This document shows positions 1 through 7,217 of a stretch of 64,000 nt of DNA, piece after piece (within the stretch, counting starts at the first letter, position 1; the number at the start of each line of letters is the position of its first letter). Where the stretch lies: the NCBI RefSeq assembly GCF_025264685.1, contig NZ_CP073721.1:248001-312000 (forward strand), written 5' to 3'. A program made the position numbers and the translations under genes. The stretch comes from Dactylosporangium roseum (GTDB taxonomy: Bacteria > Actinomycetota > Actinomycetes > Mycobacteriales > Micromonosporaceae). The notes under the pieces are model-generated. The model ran no database searches and was not told where the DNA came from. It was given only the letters and a program-made list of their open reading frames with translations.

Positions 1-141
1 AGCCTGCTGCTCCCAGAACGCCAGCCGGTCCTCCTTGGCCTCGGCGTAGGCACTCTCGGTGAGGTTGGCGGCGGCAGCGAACTCGGCAGACGGGGGGAAC
101 CGCCGCGTCTCGTTGAGAAGGTTTTCCAAGGTGTCGCTCAT
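1..141 (-). CDS. acs: Acetyl-CoA synthetase, N-terminal fragment (runs off the window)
   Basis: This is the first 47 codons of a gene reading leftwards out of the window. The N-terminus begins MSDTLENLLNETRRFPPSAEF and continues with an AYAEAKEDRLAFWEQQA stretch, the typical N-terminal helix region of AMP-forming acetyl-CoA synthetase, where a phrase like FWEQQARRLTW precedes the adenylation domain. The enzyme activates acetate with ATP and CoA to acetyl-CoA in the cytoplasm. A good Shine-Dalgarno (GAGGAG) lies about 10 nt upstream of the ATG at 141. The adenylation core is outside the window, so the call rests on the N-terminus and on gene order (acs lies near the ssd/Tad locus in actinobacteria, as Rv3667 does in M. 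tuberculosis). Confidence 0.8.
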   Translation of the reverse strand, partial: MSDTLENLLNETRRFPPSAEFAAAANLTESAYAEAKEDRLAFWEQQA

Positions 142-290
142 CAGTGATGGCTCCTCGATGTGGTCCAGCGCTCGCAAGCAGGCTAGTTGGGGGGTGTGAC
201 AAGAAGCGAGGCCTCTGCGCCGAGCGGCTCCTTCGCAGCGCCGGTTTTCTCTAAACATTGTTCACAGTAGCGGCACGATACCGTCTGCTG

Positions 291-1034
291 GTGCCAAGTG
301 ATCCTCTCGCTCCACTGCTCGACCTCGCCGACGTCGCGCCCGCCTTCGAGCAGGCCCGAGCCGCCGTCGACTCTGCCATGCGCAACCGGGTCCTGCGCCG
401 CTCGGGTGGCCAGGTGGCCGCGGAGGTGGCCCTGCGCACATCGGTGGCCAGTGCCGCCCTCGACACGCACGGCTTCGACCTCGAGGGGGTCCGGGCGGGC
501 GTGGTCACCGACCCTGTGGTCCACGGCGCGCTGCGCGCCACGGCCGCACTCGACGGGCTGACGGCCACCTGGACGCGCGCGCCCCGGCAGGTGCTGGCCA
601 AGCTGCACACCCTCGTCGCCCGCGACGTGGTGCCGGCCGCCGAGCTGGGCCGTCCGGTCGACCCGCAGGCGGCGCCCCGGCTGGCCGCGCTGGCCGAGCT
701 GATCACCGGCGGGACCACGGTGCCGGTCTTGTTGCAAGCCGCGGTCGTACATGCCGAGCTGCTGGCCCTGAAGGCATTCGCGGGGCCGAACGGGGTGGTG
801 GCCCGCGCCGCCGGACGCCTGACCCTGATCGCCGGCGGGGTCGACCCGCGGGGACTGCTCGCGATGGACGTCGGGCACCGCTCCCGCGAGCCGGAGTACG
901 TCGGGTCGGCCAATGCCTTCGCCACCGGTACACCCGACGGCATCCGCTCCTGGTTGCGCCATTACGCGGCGGCGGCCGAGCGGGCAGCCGAGGAGCTGAC
1001 CGAGGTCTGCGAGACGGCCACGGACCGGGGATAG
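291..1034 (+). CDS. Degenerate Fic-like protein (often annotated oxidoreductase in actinobacteria)
   Basis: About 247 residues, Ala/Val/Leu-rich, mostly helical and soluble. Around residues 154-178 it carries VHAELLALKAFAGPNG followed by VARAAGRLTL. This aligns with the Fic motif HPFxxGNGRxxR but has Lys-Ala-Phe where the catalytic His-Pro-Phe should be and Pro-Asn-Gly for Gly-Asn-Gly, so AMP-transferase activity looks unlikely. The gene is divergent from acs. An in-frame TTG at 258 gives 11 extra residues; I prefer GTG 291 (VPSDPLAPLLDL) because homologues, as I recall them, begin near that sequence, but neither start has a convincing ribosome-binding site. Substrate and partner are unknown. 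The Fic relationship is a motif-level inference. Confidence 0.6.
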   Translation: MPSDPLAPLLDLADVAPAFEQARAAVDSAMRNRVLRRSGGQVAAEVALRTSVASAALDTHGFDLEGVRAGVVTDPVVHGALRATAALDGLTATWTRAPRQVLAKLHTLVARDVVPAAELGRPVDPQAAPRLAALAELITGGTTVPVLLQAAVVHAELLALKAFAGPNGVVARAAGRLTLIAGGVDPRGLLAMDVGHRSREPEYVGSANAFATGTPDGIRSWLRHYAAAAERAAEELTEVCETATDRG

Positions 1035-1346
1035 TTCCCGTGGAGGGCCGTGAACAGCCGGGATCGCCGAACGCGTCCCGTGTGCCCCGAAAACAGTGAA
1101 CGGCGCCTCGTTTGCCGGAGGCGCCGCACACACACGTCCGACCGGGTTACCAGGCGTGCACTCCAAGTCCGTTGAACAGCGGTCCTCGCGGAGCCGCTGC
1201 AACGCGCCTACCGCGGCTGGTCGCTCGTGGGTGCCCGGTGGCCGTGCACGAGGTCGCTCGCGTAAGCGTCGTGACCTCGCATTTCTTTTCTACGCCCCAG
1301 ATCCCACGATCGGAACCCCTGGCGCGGAGAATGTGACTGCTGAGGC
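1035..1346. other. Gene-free stretch between the convergent Fic-like and HAD genes
   Basis: 312 bp with no supported gene. It contains one strong GC hairpin (1101-1126, listed separately) that could end transcription from either side. Nothing else stands out. Confidence 0.6.
1101..1126. terminator. GC-rich hairpin, candidate bidirectional terminator
   Basis: A perfect 9-bp stem, CGGCGCCTC (1101-1109) paired with GAGGCGCCG (1118-1126), closes an 8-nt loop. It lies 66 bp past the Fic-like stop and 220 bp past the HAD hydrolase stop, which converge here. There is no T tract, which is usual for actinobacterial terminators. Confidence 0.5.
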
Positions 1347-2192
1347 TCAGGTGGCCAGAGCGGCAGCGGCCTGCCGGGCCCGGCGGTGCTTGCCGTAGAG
1401 CGCCAGCCCGATCGCCAGTGCCGCGCCGATACCGATCGCGGCCGCGGCGACCGGGACGGCCGGCCGCTCACGCAGCCGCCGGCTCAGCGGGATGGGGTGA
1501 CGGAACTCGAGCATCGGCCAGTCGCGCTCGACGGCGATGCGGCGCAGGCCCCGGTCAGGGTTGACCGCCGTCGGGTGCCCGACCAGGCTGAGCAGCCCGG
1601 CATCGGTCACCGAGTCGGAGTACGCGAAGGACTCCGACAGGTCATAGTCCCGCGTCGCGGCCAGCTCCTTGACCGCGACCACCTTGTTGGGACCCGCGGC
1701 GTAGAAGTCGATCTCCCCGGTGTAGCAGCCGTCCTCACCGACGTTCATTCGGGTCGCGATGATGTCGCTGATGCCCAGCAGCTCACCGATGGGCCGGACC
1801 ATCTCGTCGCCGGAGGTCGATACGAGCACGACGTCACGGCCGGCGGCCCGGTGCTCCGCGATGAGCGCGGCGGCCTCGGCGTAGACATACGGGTTGATGA
1901 GCTCGTCCAACGTTTCGCGCACGATCTGGCGGACCTGCTCGGCACGCCAGCCCTTGACGAGAGCGGCCAGATAGTCTCTGGTCTTGGTCATGCTCTGCTC
2001 GTCGGAGCCACCGCCGACGCGGAAGATGAGCTGCGCGTAGGCACCCTTGATGACGTCTCGCCGGCTGATCAGCCCGTCACGGTAGAACGGTCGACCGAAG
2101 GCCAAGGCACTTGACTTGGCGATCACCGTTTTGTCCAGGTCGAAAAACGCGGCGCTACGCCCCACGGCGGGCAGTGTAGCGGTGGTGGTCAC
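1347..2192 (-). CDS. HAD-IB family hydrolase with C-terminal membrane anchor
   Basis: 281 residues. HAD motif I is FFDLDKT (nucleophile Asp18, acid/base Asp20). Motif II is the VLVSTSGDEM region and motif IV the AYSDSVTDAGLL region, so the phosphatase core is intact. A single hydrophobic segment near residues 245-268 (PVAAAAIGIGAALAIGLALY) followed by KHRRARQ predicts a C-terminal membrane anchor with the catalytic domain in the cytoplasm. The HAD-IB subfamily includes phosphoserine-phosphatase-like enzymes, but the substrate here is unknown. It is divergent from the ssd/Tad operon, the same arrangement as Rv3661 beside ssd (Rv3660c) in M. tuberculosis. Start is GTG 2192. Confidence 0.85.
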   Translation of the reverse strand: MTTTATLPAVGRSAAFFDLDKTVIAKSSALAFGRPFYRDGLISRRDVIKGAYAQLIFRVGGGSDEQSMTKTRDYLAALVKGWRAEQVRQIVRETLDELINPYVYAEAAALIAEHRAAGRDVVLVSTSGDEMVRPIGELLGISDIIATRMNVGEDGCYTGEIDFYAAGPNKVVAVKELAATRDYDLSESFAYSDSVTDAGLLSLVGHPTAVNPDRGLRRIAVERDWPMLEFRHPIPLSRRLRERPAVPVAAAAIGIGAALAIGLALYGKHRRARQAAAALAT

Positions 2193-2421
2193 ACTGTGGC
2201 GGCCCGACTTGCCCGACTTCTCGTCGTGTCGCGCTCGGCTCGGGGGCGATCACGCCGAAGATTCCCTCAAGTGAAATATTGATTGGCGTGTTGCAAGCCT
2301 GTCCTACTCGACGTATGGCGGTCGACTCAGGCATGCTTATGTTTGCGACGCGGTTTCACGTCTCCTACGACAACGACCCGTTATTGACCCTCGGCGGTTG
2401 CACCCCCCGTGACCGCTGAGT

Positions 2422-2453
2422 GGGTTCGGCTCGACCCCCCCGGAGCCGAACCC
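2422..2453. repeat. Perfect hairpin 1 with C-rich loop
   Basis: An 11-bp perfect stem, GGGTTCGGCTC (2422-2432) with GAGCCGAACCC (2443-2453). The 10-nt loop holds a run of seven C. It sits five bases before a second hairpin of similar design. Confidence 0.6.
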
Positions 2454-2458
2454 CCCGG

Positions 2459-2487
2459 CGACCCCCGTCACCCCCCGGCGGGGGTCG
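2459..2487. repeat. Perfect hairpin 2 with C-rich loop
   Basis: A 9-bp perfect stem, CGACCCCCG (2459-2467) with CGGGGGTCG (2479-2487). The 11-nt loop again holds a run of six C. Together with hairpin 1 it forms a tandem structured element of 66 bp. Confidence 0.6.
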
Positions 2488-2852
2488 TCCCCTCTGTATG
2501 GGATGGTCTTCCAGCAGTATCGGACATCCGGGCGACTTTTCTGCCATATGGCAATTCGGAATATAGCTCCCCGGTTTCGATGGATAGACCGTATTGACGC
2601 CGAGTGCTTTGTTGAGCGTTCACGAAATTTCACACTTGCCCCGTTTCGGCACGTCGTAGTCGCTGCACCTGAGCGGTCGGTCGGGGGTGCCGCCTGCGGC
2701 AGTCACACCGGCATATCGACATCGGACATCAGGCTGATCGGGACTCCAGGCCCGCCGGCCATTTTTCTGCGGCATCGCCAGAGATGTAATTTTGTTCCGA
2801 ATAGGCGATTTGTCCGGAACTGGATACCAGATCCACGTACCCACCGCGAGCC

Positions 2853-2879
2853 TTGTCCACAAGCCGTCGGCTGTCCACA
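2853..2879 (+). promoter_or_regulatory. Pair of DnaA-box-like sites upstream of ssd
   Basis: TTGTCCACA at 2853-2861 matches the actinobacterial high-GC DnaA box, and CTGTCCACA at 2871-2879 differs at one base. They are on the same strand, 18 bp apart start to start, and end about 53 bp before the ssd start codon. The position suggests DnaA control of the septum-site/Tad operon; this is an inference. Confidence 0.45.
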
Positions 2880-2932
2880 GATCCGGCCTTGACGGCCCGA
2901 AGCCGATCGGTGGCACGCGCCAAGGTGTTCGC

Positions 2933-4027
2933 GTGCATCGACCACTGTTCGTCACCGACGACCATGAGCTGCTCGACGACGTGCTCAACCTTGCCGCCGT
3001 GCTGCCGCTCGACCTCGACGTGGAGTCCGGTCCGGAGTCCGCGCGGAGCCGCTACACCTCGGCACCGATCGTCCTGATCGGCGAGGGGTCGGCAACGGCC
3101 TGCGCCCGGGCGCGGCTGCCGCACCGGTCCGACGTGTTCCTGCTGTCCCACGGCCCCGGGCACCACGGCTCCGGGCACCACGGGATGGACCGGCTGACGA
3201 TGCTGGCAGACGCCATCGGCGCCGATCACATCGTGCAGATCCCCGACGGCGCCGGTTGGCTGCTCGACAGGTTCGCCCGGCTCACCGGCCCGGTGGCCGA
3301 ACACCGGGGCCGGATTCTCGCCGTGCTCGGCGGGCGCGGCGGAGCCGGCGCCAGCGTGCTCGCCGCCGGGCTGGCGGTCACCGCCGGCAACGTCGGCCTG
3401 CGCTCGTTGCTCGTCGACGCCGACCCGCTCGGCGGCGGCGTCGACCTGGTCCTCGGCTGGGAGGACCTCGCCGGACTCCGCTGGCCAGGGCTCGCCGAGG
3501 CCACCGGCGTGGTCGACCCGCCGGCCATGGTCGACGCGCTGCCCAGCCGCGGCGACGTCGCCGTGTTGTCCTGCGACCGCGAGGCGCCCGGCGCCGGCCT
3601 GCCGTCCGACGCGATGGCGGCCGCGCTCGACGCCGGCAGCCGCGGGCGTGACCTCGTCGTCGCCGACCTGCCCCGCCGTCTCGACGACGCCGCTGTTCTC
3701 GCGCTGCGGGCCGCCGACCGGGTCCTGCTGATCGTCCCCGCCGAGCTCCGCGCCTGCGTGGCCGCGGCCCGGGTGGCGGCGACCGTCACGCCGCACACCG
3801 ACGCGCTGCATCTGGTCGTGCGCGGCCCGGCACCGGGCCGGTTACGCACCCGGCAGATCTCCCGGTCGCTCGGCCTGCCCGTGGCCGGCACGCTGCGGGC
3901 CGAGACCGACCTGCCGCGGCGGCTGGAGCGCGGCGCCCCACCGGCTGGCACCGGCCGCGGCCCGCTCGCGGCGCTGTGCCGCCGCATCCTCGGTGATCTG
4001 GGCCTGGCGACCGGGGTGGCGGCATGA
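2933..4027 (+). CDS. ssd: Septum-site-determining / CpaE-like MinD-family ATPase (Ssd)
   Basis: 364 residues from GTG 2933 (MHRPLFVTDDHELLDDVLNL). The open frame continues upstream to 2792, but that extension crosses the DnaA-box region and reads poorly, and actinobacterial homologues begin near this RPLLVT-type sequence. The N-terminal third resembles a degenerate receiver domain. The rest is a MinD/CpaE-like ATPase: the deviant Walker A is rewritten as GGRGGAGAS (no canonical Lys-Thr), followed by LLVDADPLGGGVDL. This matches the actinobacterial helicase/secretion-neighbourhood CpaE-like family, whose M. tuberculosis member Ssd (Rv3660c) affects septum placement. It probably positions the Tad machine or the division site at the membrane. 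Its TGA overlaps the tadA ATG (ATGA). Confidence 0.85.
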   Translation: MHRPLFVTDDHELLDDVLNLAAVLPLDLDVESGPESARSRYTSAPIVLIGEGSATACARARLPHRSDVFLLSHGPGHHGSGHHGMDRLTMLADAIGADHIVQIPDGAGWLLDRFARLTGPVAEHRGRILAVLGGRGGAGASVLAAGLAVTAGNVGLRSLLVDADPLGGGVDLVLGWEDLAGLRWPGLAEATGVVDPPAMVDALPSRGDVAVLSCDREAPGAGLPSDAMAAALDAGSRGRDLVVADLPRRLDDAAVLALRAADRVLLIVPAELRACVAAARVAATVTPHTDALHLVVRGPAPGRLRTRQISRSLGLPVAGTLRAETDLPRRLERGAPPAGTGRGPLAALCRRILGDLGLATGVAA

Positions 4028-5157
4028 TCCCGACGAAGGCGGCCCCGGGCAAAGCGGTTGCGGGCAGGCAGCTCGCACCGATGACGACAGCGCCGATCGT
4101 GCCCGGCACCGCCCTCCTCGGCGCGGGCAAGCTCGCGCCGCTGCTCAACGACCCCTCGGTCACCGACGTCCTCGTCAACGGTGTGGAGGTCTGGGTCGAC
4201 CGCGGCTCCGGCCTGCGCCGGGTGCCCGGCACGCTCGGCGACCAGGCCGAGGTGCGGCGCCTCGCGCAGCGGCTGGCCTCCAGCGCGGGACGCCGCCTCG
4301 ACGACGCCAGCCCGTGGGTGGACGTGCGGCTTCCCGACGGCACCCGCCTGCACGCGGTGCTCCCGCCGGTCGGGCGGGACGGGCCGTATCTGTCGTTGCG
4401 CACGTTCCAGCGACGGGCGTTCACCGTCGACGAGCTCGTCGCCTGCGGGACCGTCGACCCCGGCGCGGCCCGGCTGCTGGCCGCCGTCGTGGCCGCCCGG
4501 TTGCCCTACCTGATCACCGGCGGCACCGGCACCGGCAAGACGACGATGCTCTCGACGCTGCTGTCGCTGGTGCCGCCGGCCGAGCGGCTCGTGATCGTGG
4601 AGGACGCCGCCGAGCTGGCCCCGGCTCACCCGCACGTCGTCTCCCTGCAATCGCGGATGTCCAACGTGGAGGGCGCCGGCGAGATCACGCTGCGCGACCT
4701 GGTCCGTCAGGCCCTGCGGATGCGACCCGACCGGCTCGTGGTCGGCGAGTGCCGGGGCGCCGAGATCGTCGACCTGCTCGGCGCTCTGAACACCGGGCAC
4801 GAGGGGGGCGCGGCCACGCTGCACGCCAACTCGCCGGCCGACGTTCCCGCCCGGCTGGAGGCCCTCGGGCTGCTCGGCAGCATTCCGCGGGCGGCATTGC
4901 ACGCACTCGTGCTGGCCGCGCTGCGGGTCGTGATCCACCTGCGGCGAAGCCCGGACGGGACGCGGGTGCTGACCGAGATCTGCGTTCTGGACGCCCATCC
5001 CGACCAGCGCACCGCCGTCGTGCTGACGGCCTGGCGGCGTGGCAGCGGACCGGCCCCGGGCGCCGAGCATCTCGACGCGCTGCTGGCGGCCCGCGACGTG
5101 AACCCGCCACGGCCGTCGGGTCCGTGGCGGTACGTGCCGGAGAGGGGCTGGGTATGA
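4024..5157 (+). CDS. tadA: TadA/CpaF-type secretion ATPase
   Basis: 377 residues, PulE/GspE-VirB11 superfamily. Visible motifs: GGTGTGKT (Walker A, residues 166-173), the Asp-box-like VIVEDAAEL (about 190-198), RPDRLVVGECRG (Walker B region) and the TGHEGGAATLHANSP His box. It is the cytoplasmic hexameric motor that drives assembly of Flp pili through TadB and TadC. An internal ATG at 4081 (MTTAPIVPGT) could be the true start, but the ATG at 4024 overlaps the ssd stop and supports translational coupling. It overlaps tadB by 4 bp. Confidence 0.92.
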   Translation: MIPTKAAPGKAVAGRQLAPMTTAPIVPGTALLGAGKLAPLLNDPSVTDVLVNGVEVWVDRGSGLRRVPGTLGDQAEVRRLAQRLASSAGRRLDDASPWVDVRLPDGTRLHAVLPPVGRDGPYLSLRTFQRRAFTVDELVACGTVDPGAARLLAAVVAARLPYLITGGTGTGKTTMLSTLLSLVPPAERLVIVEDAAELAPAHPHVVSLQSRMSNVEGAGEITLRDLVRQALRMRPDRLVVGECRGAEIVDLLGALNTGHEGGAATLHANSPADVPARLEALGLLGSIPRAALHALVLAALRVVIHLRRSPDGTRVLTEICVLDAHPDQRTAVVLTAWRRGSGPAPGAEHLDALLAARDVNPPRPSGPWRYVPERGWV

Positions 5158-5978
5158 ACCCGATCAACCTGGCGGTCACGGCCGGGACCGTCCTCGCGGT
5201 CGTCTTCGCGCTGCTCTGGCTGCGGCACCGGCGGCCGGCGGCAGCCCGCCTCGTGCGGATTTCCGGCCCGCCGGACGAGACTGCGGCACGGTCCGGGCGG
5301 CTCGCACGGCTCTCCCGGCGGGCCGCCCGGGTGCTGATCGAGCGGCCGGTCGCCGCGCTCATCGCCGTCGTGCCGCTCGTCGGCGGGATCGCCCTGCTCG
5401 TGGGCGGGCCGGTCGCGGCGGTCGTGACCGTCCTGTATGCCGCCACGGCCAGCACCGCCGCCCGCCGCATCATGGTGCGGCGCCTCGTGAACCGGGTGCT
5501 CGGCGACCTGCTCGAAGCGGTCGAGGCCGCCACCGGTGATCTCCGCGCGGGCATCGTGGCCGGCGTCGAGGACCTCACCGCTCGGGCGTCCGGATCGCCG
5601 ATCCCGGCACCGGTCCGCGACGACGCGGCCGTGCGGACCGCGGTGGCCCGGCTGGAGGCGGCACAGCGGGTCGGTGCGGAGCTCGGCATTCCGCTGGCCG
5701 GCCTGCTCGACCGGGTCGACGCCGACGTGCGGGCAGGGCAGGCGCTGCGGATCGAGGCCGCGGGCCAGACCTCGACCGCTCAGGCCACGGCCATGCTGCT
5801 GATGTGCCTGCCAGTCATGGGCTTGTGGATCGGCACCGTCGTCGGGACCGACCCGATCCAGCAGTTGCTGCACACCCCGCTGGGCGGTGCCTGCGCCGTC
5901 ATCGGCGTCACGTTGCAGACCGCCGGGTTCTTCTGGACCGTTCGGATCCTTGCCGGCATCGGTGAGGAGGCCAGGTGA
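5154..5978 (+). CDS. tadB: TadB-like type II secretion F-domain inner-membrane protein
   Basis: 274 residues. There is a membrane helix at the extreme N-terminus (NLAVTAGTVLAVVFALLWL), a hydrophobic pair near residues 62-100, and two helices at the C-terminus (MLLMCLPVMGLWIGTVVG and the CAVIGVTLQTAGFFWTV region) around a cytoplasmic helical T2SSF core. This is the topology of TadB, the membrane platform that couples the TadA motor to pilin assembly. The start is ATG 5154, overlapping the tadA stop as ATGA. It overlaps tadC by 4 bp. Confidence 0.88.
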   Translation: MNPINLAVTAGTVLAVVFALLWLRHRRPAAARLVRISGPPDETAARSGRLARLSRRAARVLIERPVAALIAVVPLVGGIALLVGGPVAAVVTVLYAATASTAARRIMVRRLVNRVLGDLLEAVEAATGDLRAGIVAGVEDLTARASGSPIPAPVRDDAAVRTAVARLEAAQRVGAELGIPLAGLLDRVDADVRAGQALRIEAAGQTSTAQATAMLLMCLPVMGLWIGTVVGTDPIQQLLHTPLGGACAVIGVTLQTAGFFWTVRILAGIGEEAR

Positions 5979-6580
5979 GCGCCGGGGCGCGCTGGTCGGC
6001 GGCGCTGCTGTGTGGGCTGGTCCTCGCGGTGATGATCGGCGGCGTGGCGGGCGTCGTCGTGGGCGTCCTCGCCGCCGTGACGGCCGGCCTGGTCCTGCGC
6101 CGGGTCGAGTCACCGCAGGTCCGTCGCGAGCGCGCCGTGGCCCGCGCCGACCTGCCGTTCGCCGCCGAACTGCTCGCCGCGGCATTGCGTGCGGGCGCGC
6201 CGCCCGACCGGGCCGTGCTCGTCGTCGGCGAGGCGATGGGCGGACCGGTGGGACTGTGCCTGACCCGCACCGGCCGATCGTTGCGGCTGGGCGCGACGCC
6301 GGAGGCCGCCTGGGCGCACACGGCCGGCCTGCCCGGCGGGCGGCGCTTCGCCACCGCGGCCACGCGCAGCGCCGAGCGCGGCACCGCGCTCGCCCTGGTC
6401 CTCGACCGTCAGGCCGCCGACCTGCGGCTGGCCAGGGCCGCCGCGGTCGAGGCCGCGGTCAAACGGGTCGGTGTCCTGGCCGTGCTGCCGGTCGGCATGT
6501 GCTTCCTGCCGGCGTTCGTGCTGGTGGGCGTCGTGCCCGTCGTCGTCGCCGTCCTGCGTGAGGTGTTCGTCGCGCTCTGA
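5975..6580 (+). CDS. tadC: TadC-like type II secretion F-domain inner-membrane protein
   Basis: 201 residues, short compared with about 290 in proteobacterial TadC but normal for the actinobacterial locus. Two N-terminal helices (about residues 8-44) and one long C-terminal hydrophobic stretch (about 165-195) flank a soluble helical F domain starting ADLPFAAELLAAALRAGAP. It partners with TadB as the assembly platform. The GTG start at 5975 overlaps the tadB stop (GTGA), and a strong Shine-Dalgarno GAGGAGG lies inside the tadB end. Confidence 0.88.
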   Translation: MSAGARWSAALLCGLVLAVMIGGVAGVVVGVLAAVTAGLVLRRVESPQVRRERAVARADLPFAAELLAAALRAGAPPDRAVLVVGEAMGGPVGLCLTRTGRSLRLGATPEAAWAHTAGLPGGRRFATAATRSAERGTALALVLDRQAADLRLARAAAVEAAVKRVGVLAVLPVGMCFLPAFVLVGVVPVVVAVLREVFVAL

Positions 6581-6624
6581 GACCTGCCTGTCCAATCCGT
6601 AGTTCAGCTCATCGAAGGAGCGCT

Positions 6625-6804
6625 GTGCACACCATCCGAACCCGTCTCCGCCGTTGCCGTCTCGGGGACGCCGGAGTCACCACCGCCGAATACGCCATGT
6701 GCATGCTCGTCGGGGTCGGCCTCGCCGGCGTGCTGCTGAAGGTCGTCCTGTCCGACAGCACTCGCATCGCCCTGACCAACATCATCGGGCGAGCCCTGAC
6801 ATGA
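6625..6804 (+). CDS. Flp/Tad pilin-like small protein (DUF4244 type), 59 residues
   Basis: A short gene starting GTG 6625 after AAGGAG at 6615-6620. The product begins MHTIRTRLRRCRLGDAGVTT, then AEYAMCMLVGVGLAGVLLKVVL, and ends in a short hydrophilic tail. A basic leader, then Gly, then V-T-T-A-E with Glu at +5 of the presumed cleavage site, then one hydrophobic helix: this is the type IV/Flp prepilin layout, so prepilin peptidase is expected to cut after Gly17. It is the probable major pilin or pseudopilin of the locus. Its TGA overlaps the tadE ATG (ATGA). No prepilin peptidase gene is present in the window. Confidence 0.85.
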   Translation: MHTIRTRLRRCRLGDAGVTTAEYAMCMLVGVGLAGVLLKVVLSDSTRIALTNIIGRALT

Positions 6805-7217
6805 GCAGCGACCGGGATCGTGGCGCCCACCGCGGGACAGCGCGGCACCGGCGCCGCCGGATCGGTGCGGCCGGCGGCCCCCGCGACCGCGGCTCGGCGA
6901 CGGCCGAGCTCGCCGCGGCGTTTCCTGTCGTCGTCCTGCTGCTGCTCGCCGGCCTCACCGGCCTGGCCGCGCTGTCGGCCAAGGTTCGGTGCTCGGACGC
7001 GGCCGGCGTGGCGGCACGGGCGGCGGCCCGCGGCGAGCCGGCGTCGGCGGCCGCCTCGCAGACCGCGCCGTCGGGCGCCACGATCTCGGTCCACCGCGAC
7101 GGCGGCCTGGTGCGTGCGACGGTCCGGTTCCGTGTCCGACCGATGGCGCTGCTGCCGGCGTTCACGGTCGAGGAGGACGCGGTGGCCATGGTCGAGCCGG
7201 AGGCCGAGGGCCCATGA
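6801..7217 (+). CDS. tadE: TadE-like minor pseudopilin
   Basis: 138 residues. An Arg-rich N-terminus is followed by RGSATAELAAAFPVVVLLLL, the classical TadE anchor in which Glu is the fifth residue after the processing Gly region. The remainder is an extracytoplasmic beta-rich domain (ISVHRDGGLVRATVRFRV). TadE-type pseudopilins act as minor components of the Flp pilus. The ATG at 6801 overlaps the pilin stop, and its own TGA overlaps the next ATG at 7214, so translation is coupled on both sides. Confidence 0.85.
   Translation: MSSDRDRGAHRGTARHRRRRIGAAGGPRDRGSATAELAAAFPVVVLLLLAGLTGLAALSAKVRCSDAAGVAARAAARGEPASAAASQTAPSGATISVHRDGGLVRATVRFRVRPMALLPAFTVEEDAVAMVEPEAEGP

Larger units (their letters stand above)
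2193..2932. other. Structured 740-bp gene-free stretch upstream of the Tad operon
   Basis: No frame here looks coding, and it is visibly richer in A/T than its neighbours. It holds two adjacent perfect hairpins with C-rich loops (2422-2453 and 2459-2487), the perfect palindrome TGCCATATGGCA at 2542-2553, two copies of ATCGGACATC (2519-2528 and 2721-2730), each followed downstream by TTTTCTGC (2537 and 2763), and a pair of DnaA-box-like sites (2853-2861 and 2871-2879). It probably carries the divergent promoters of the HAD hydrolase and ssd; a small RNA is possible. Confidence 0.55.

Noticed and set aside
2853..2879. Chromosomal origin of replication
   Set aside because: Only two DnaA-like boxes and no dnaA, dnaN or AT-rich unwinding region; a regulatory role is more likely.
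2792..2932. Longer N-terminus for ssd
   Set aside because: It crosses the DnaA-box pair and has no homology-like character; GTG 2933 fits the family start.
2337..2988. Several short open frames in the gene-free region upstream of ssd
   Set aside because: Atypical codon use, no Shine-Dalgarno and they cross hairpins; not supported as genes.
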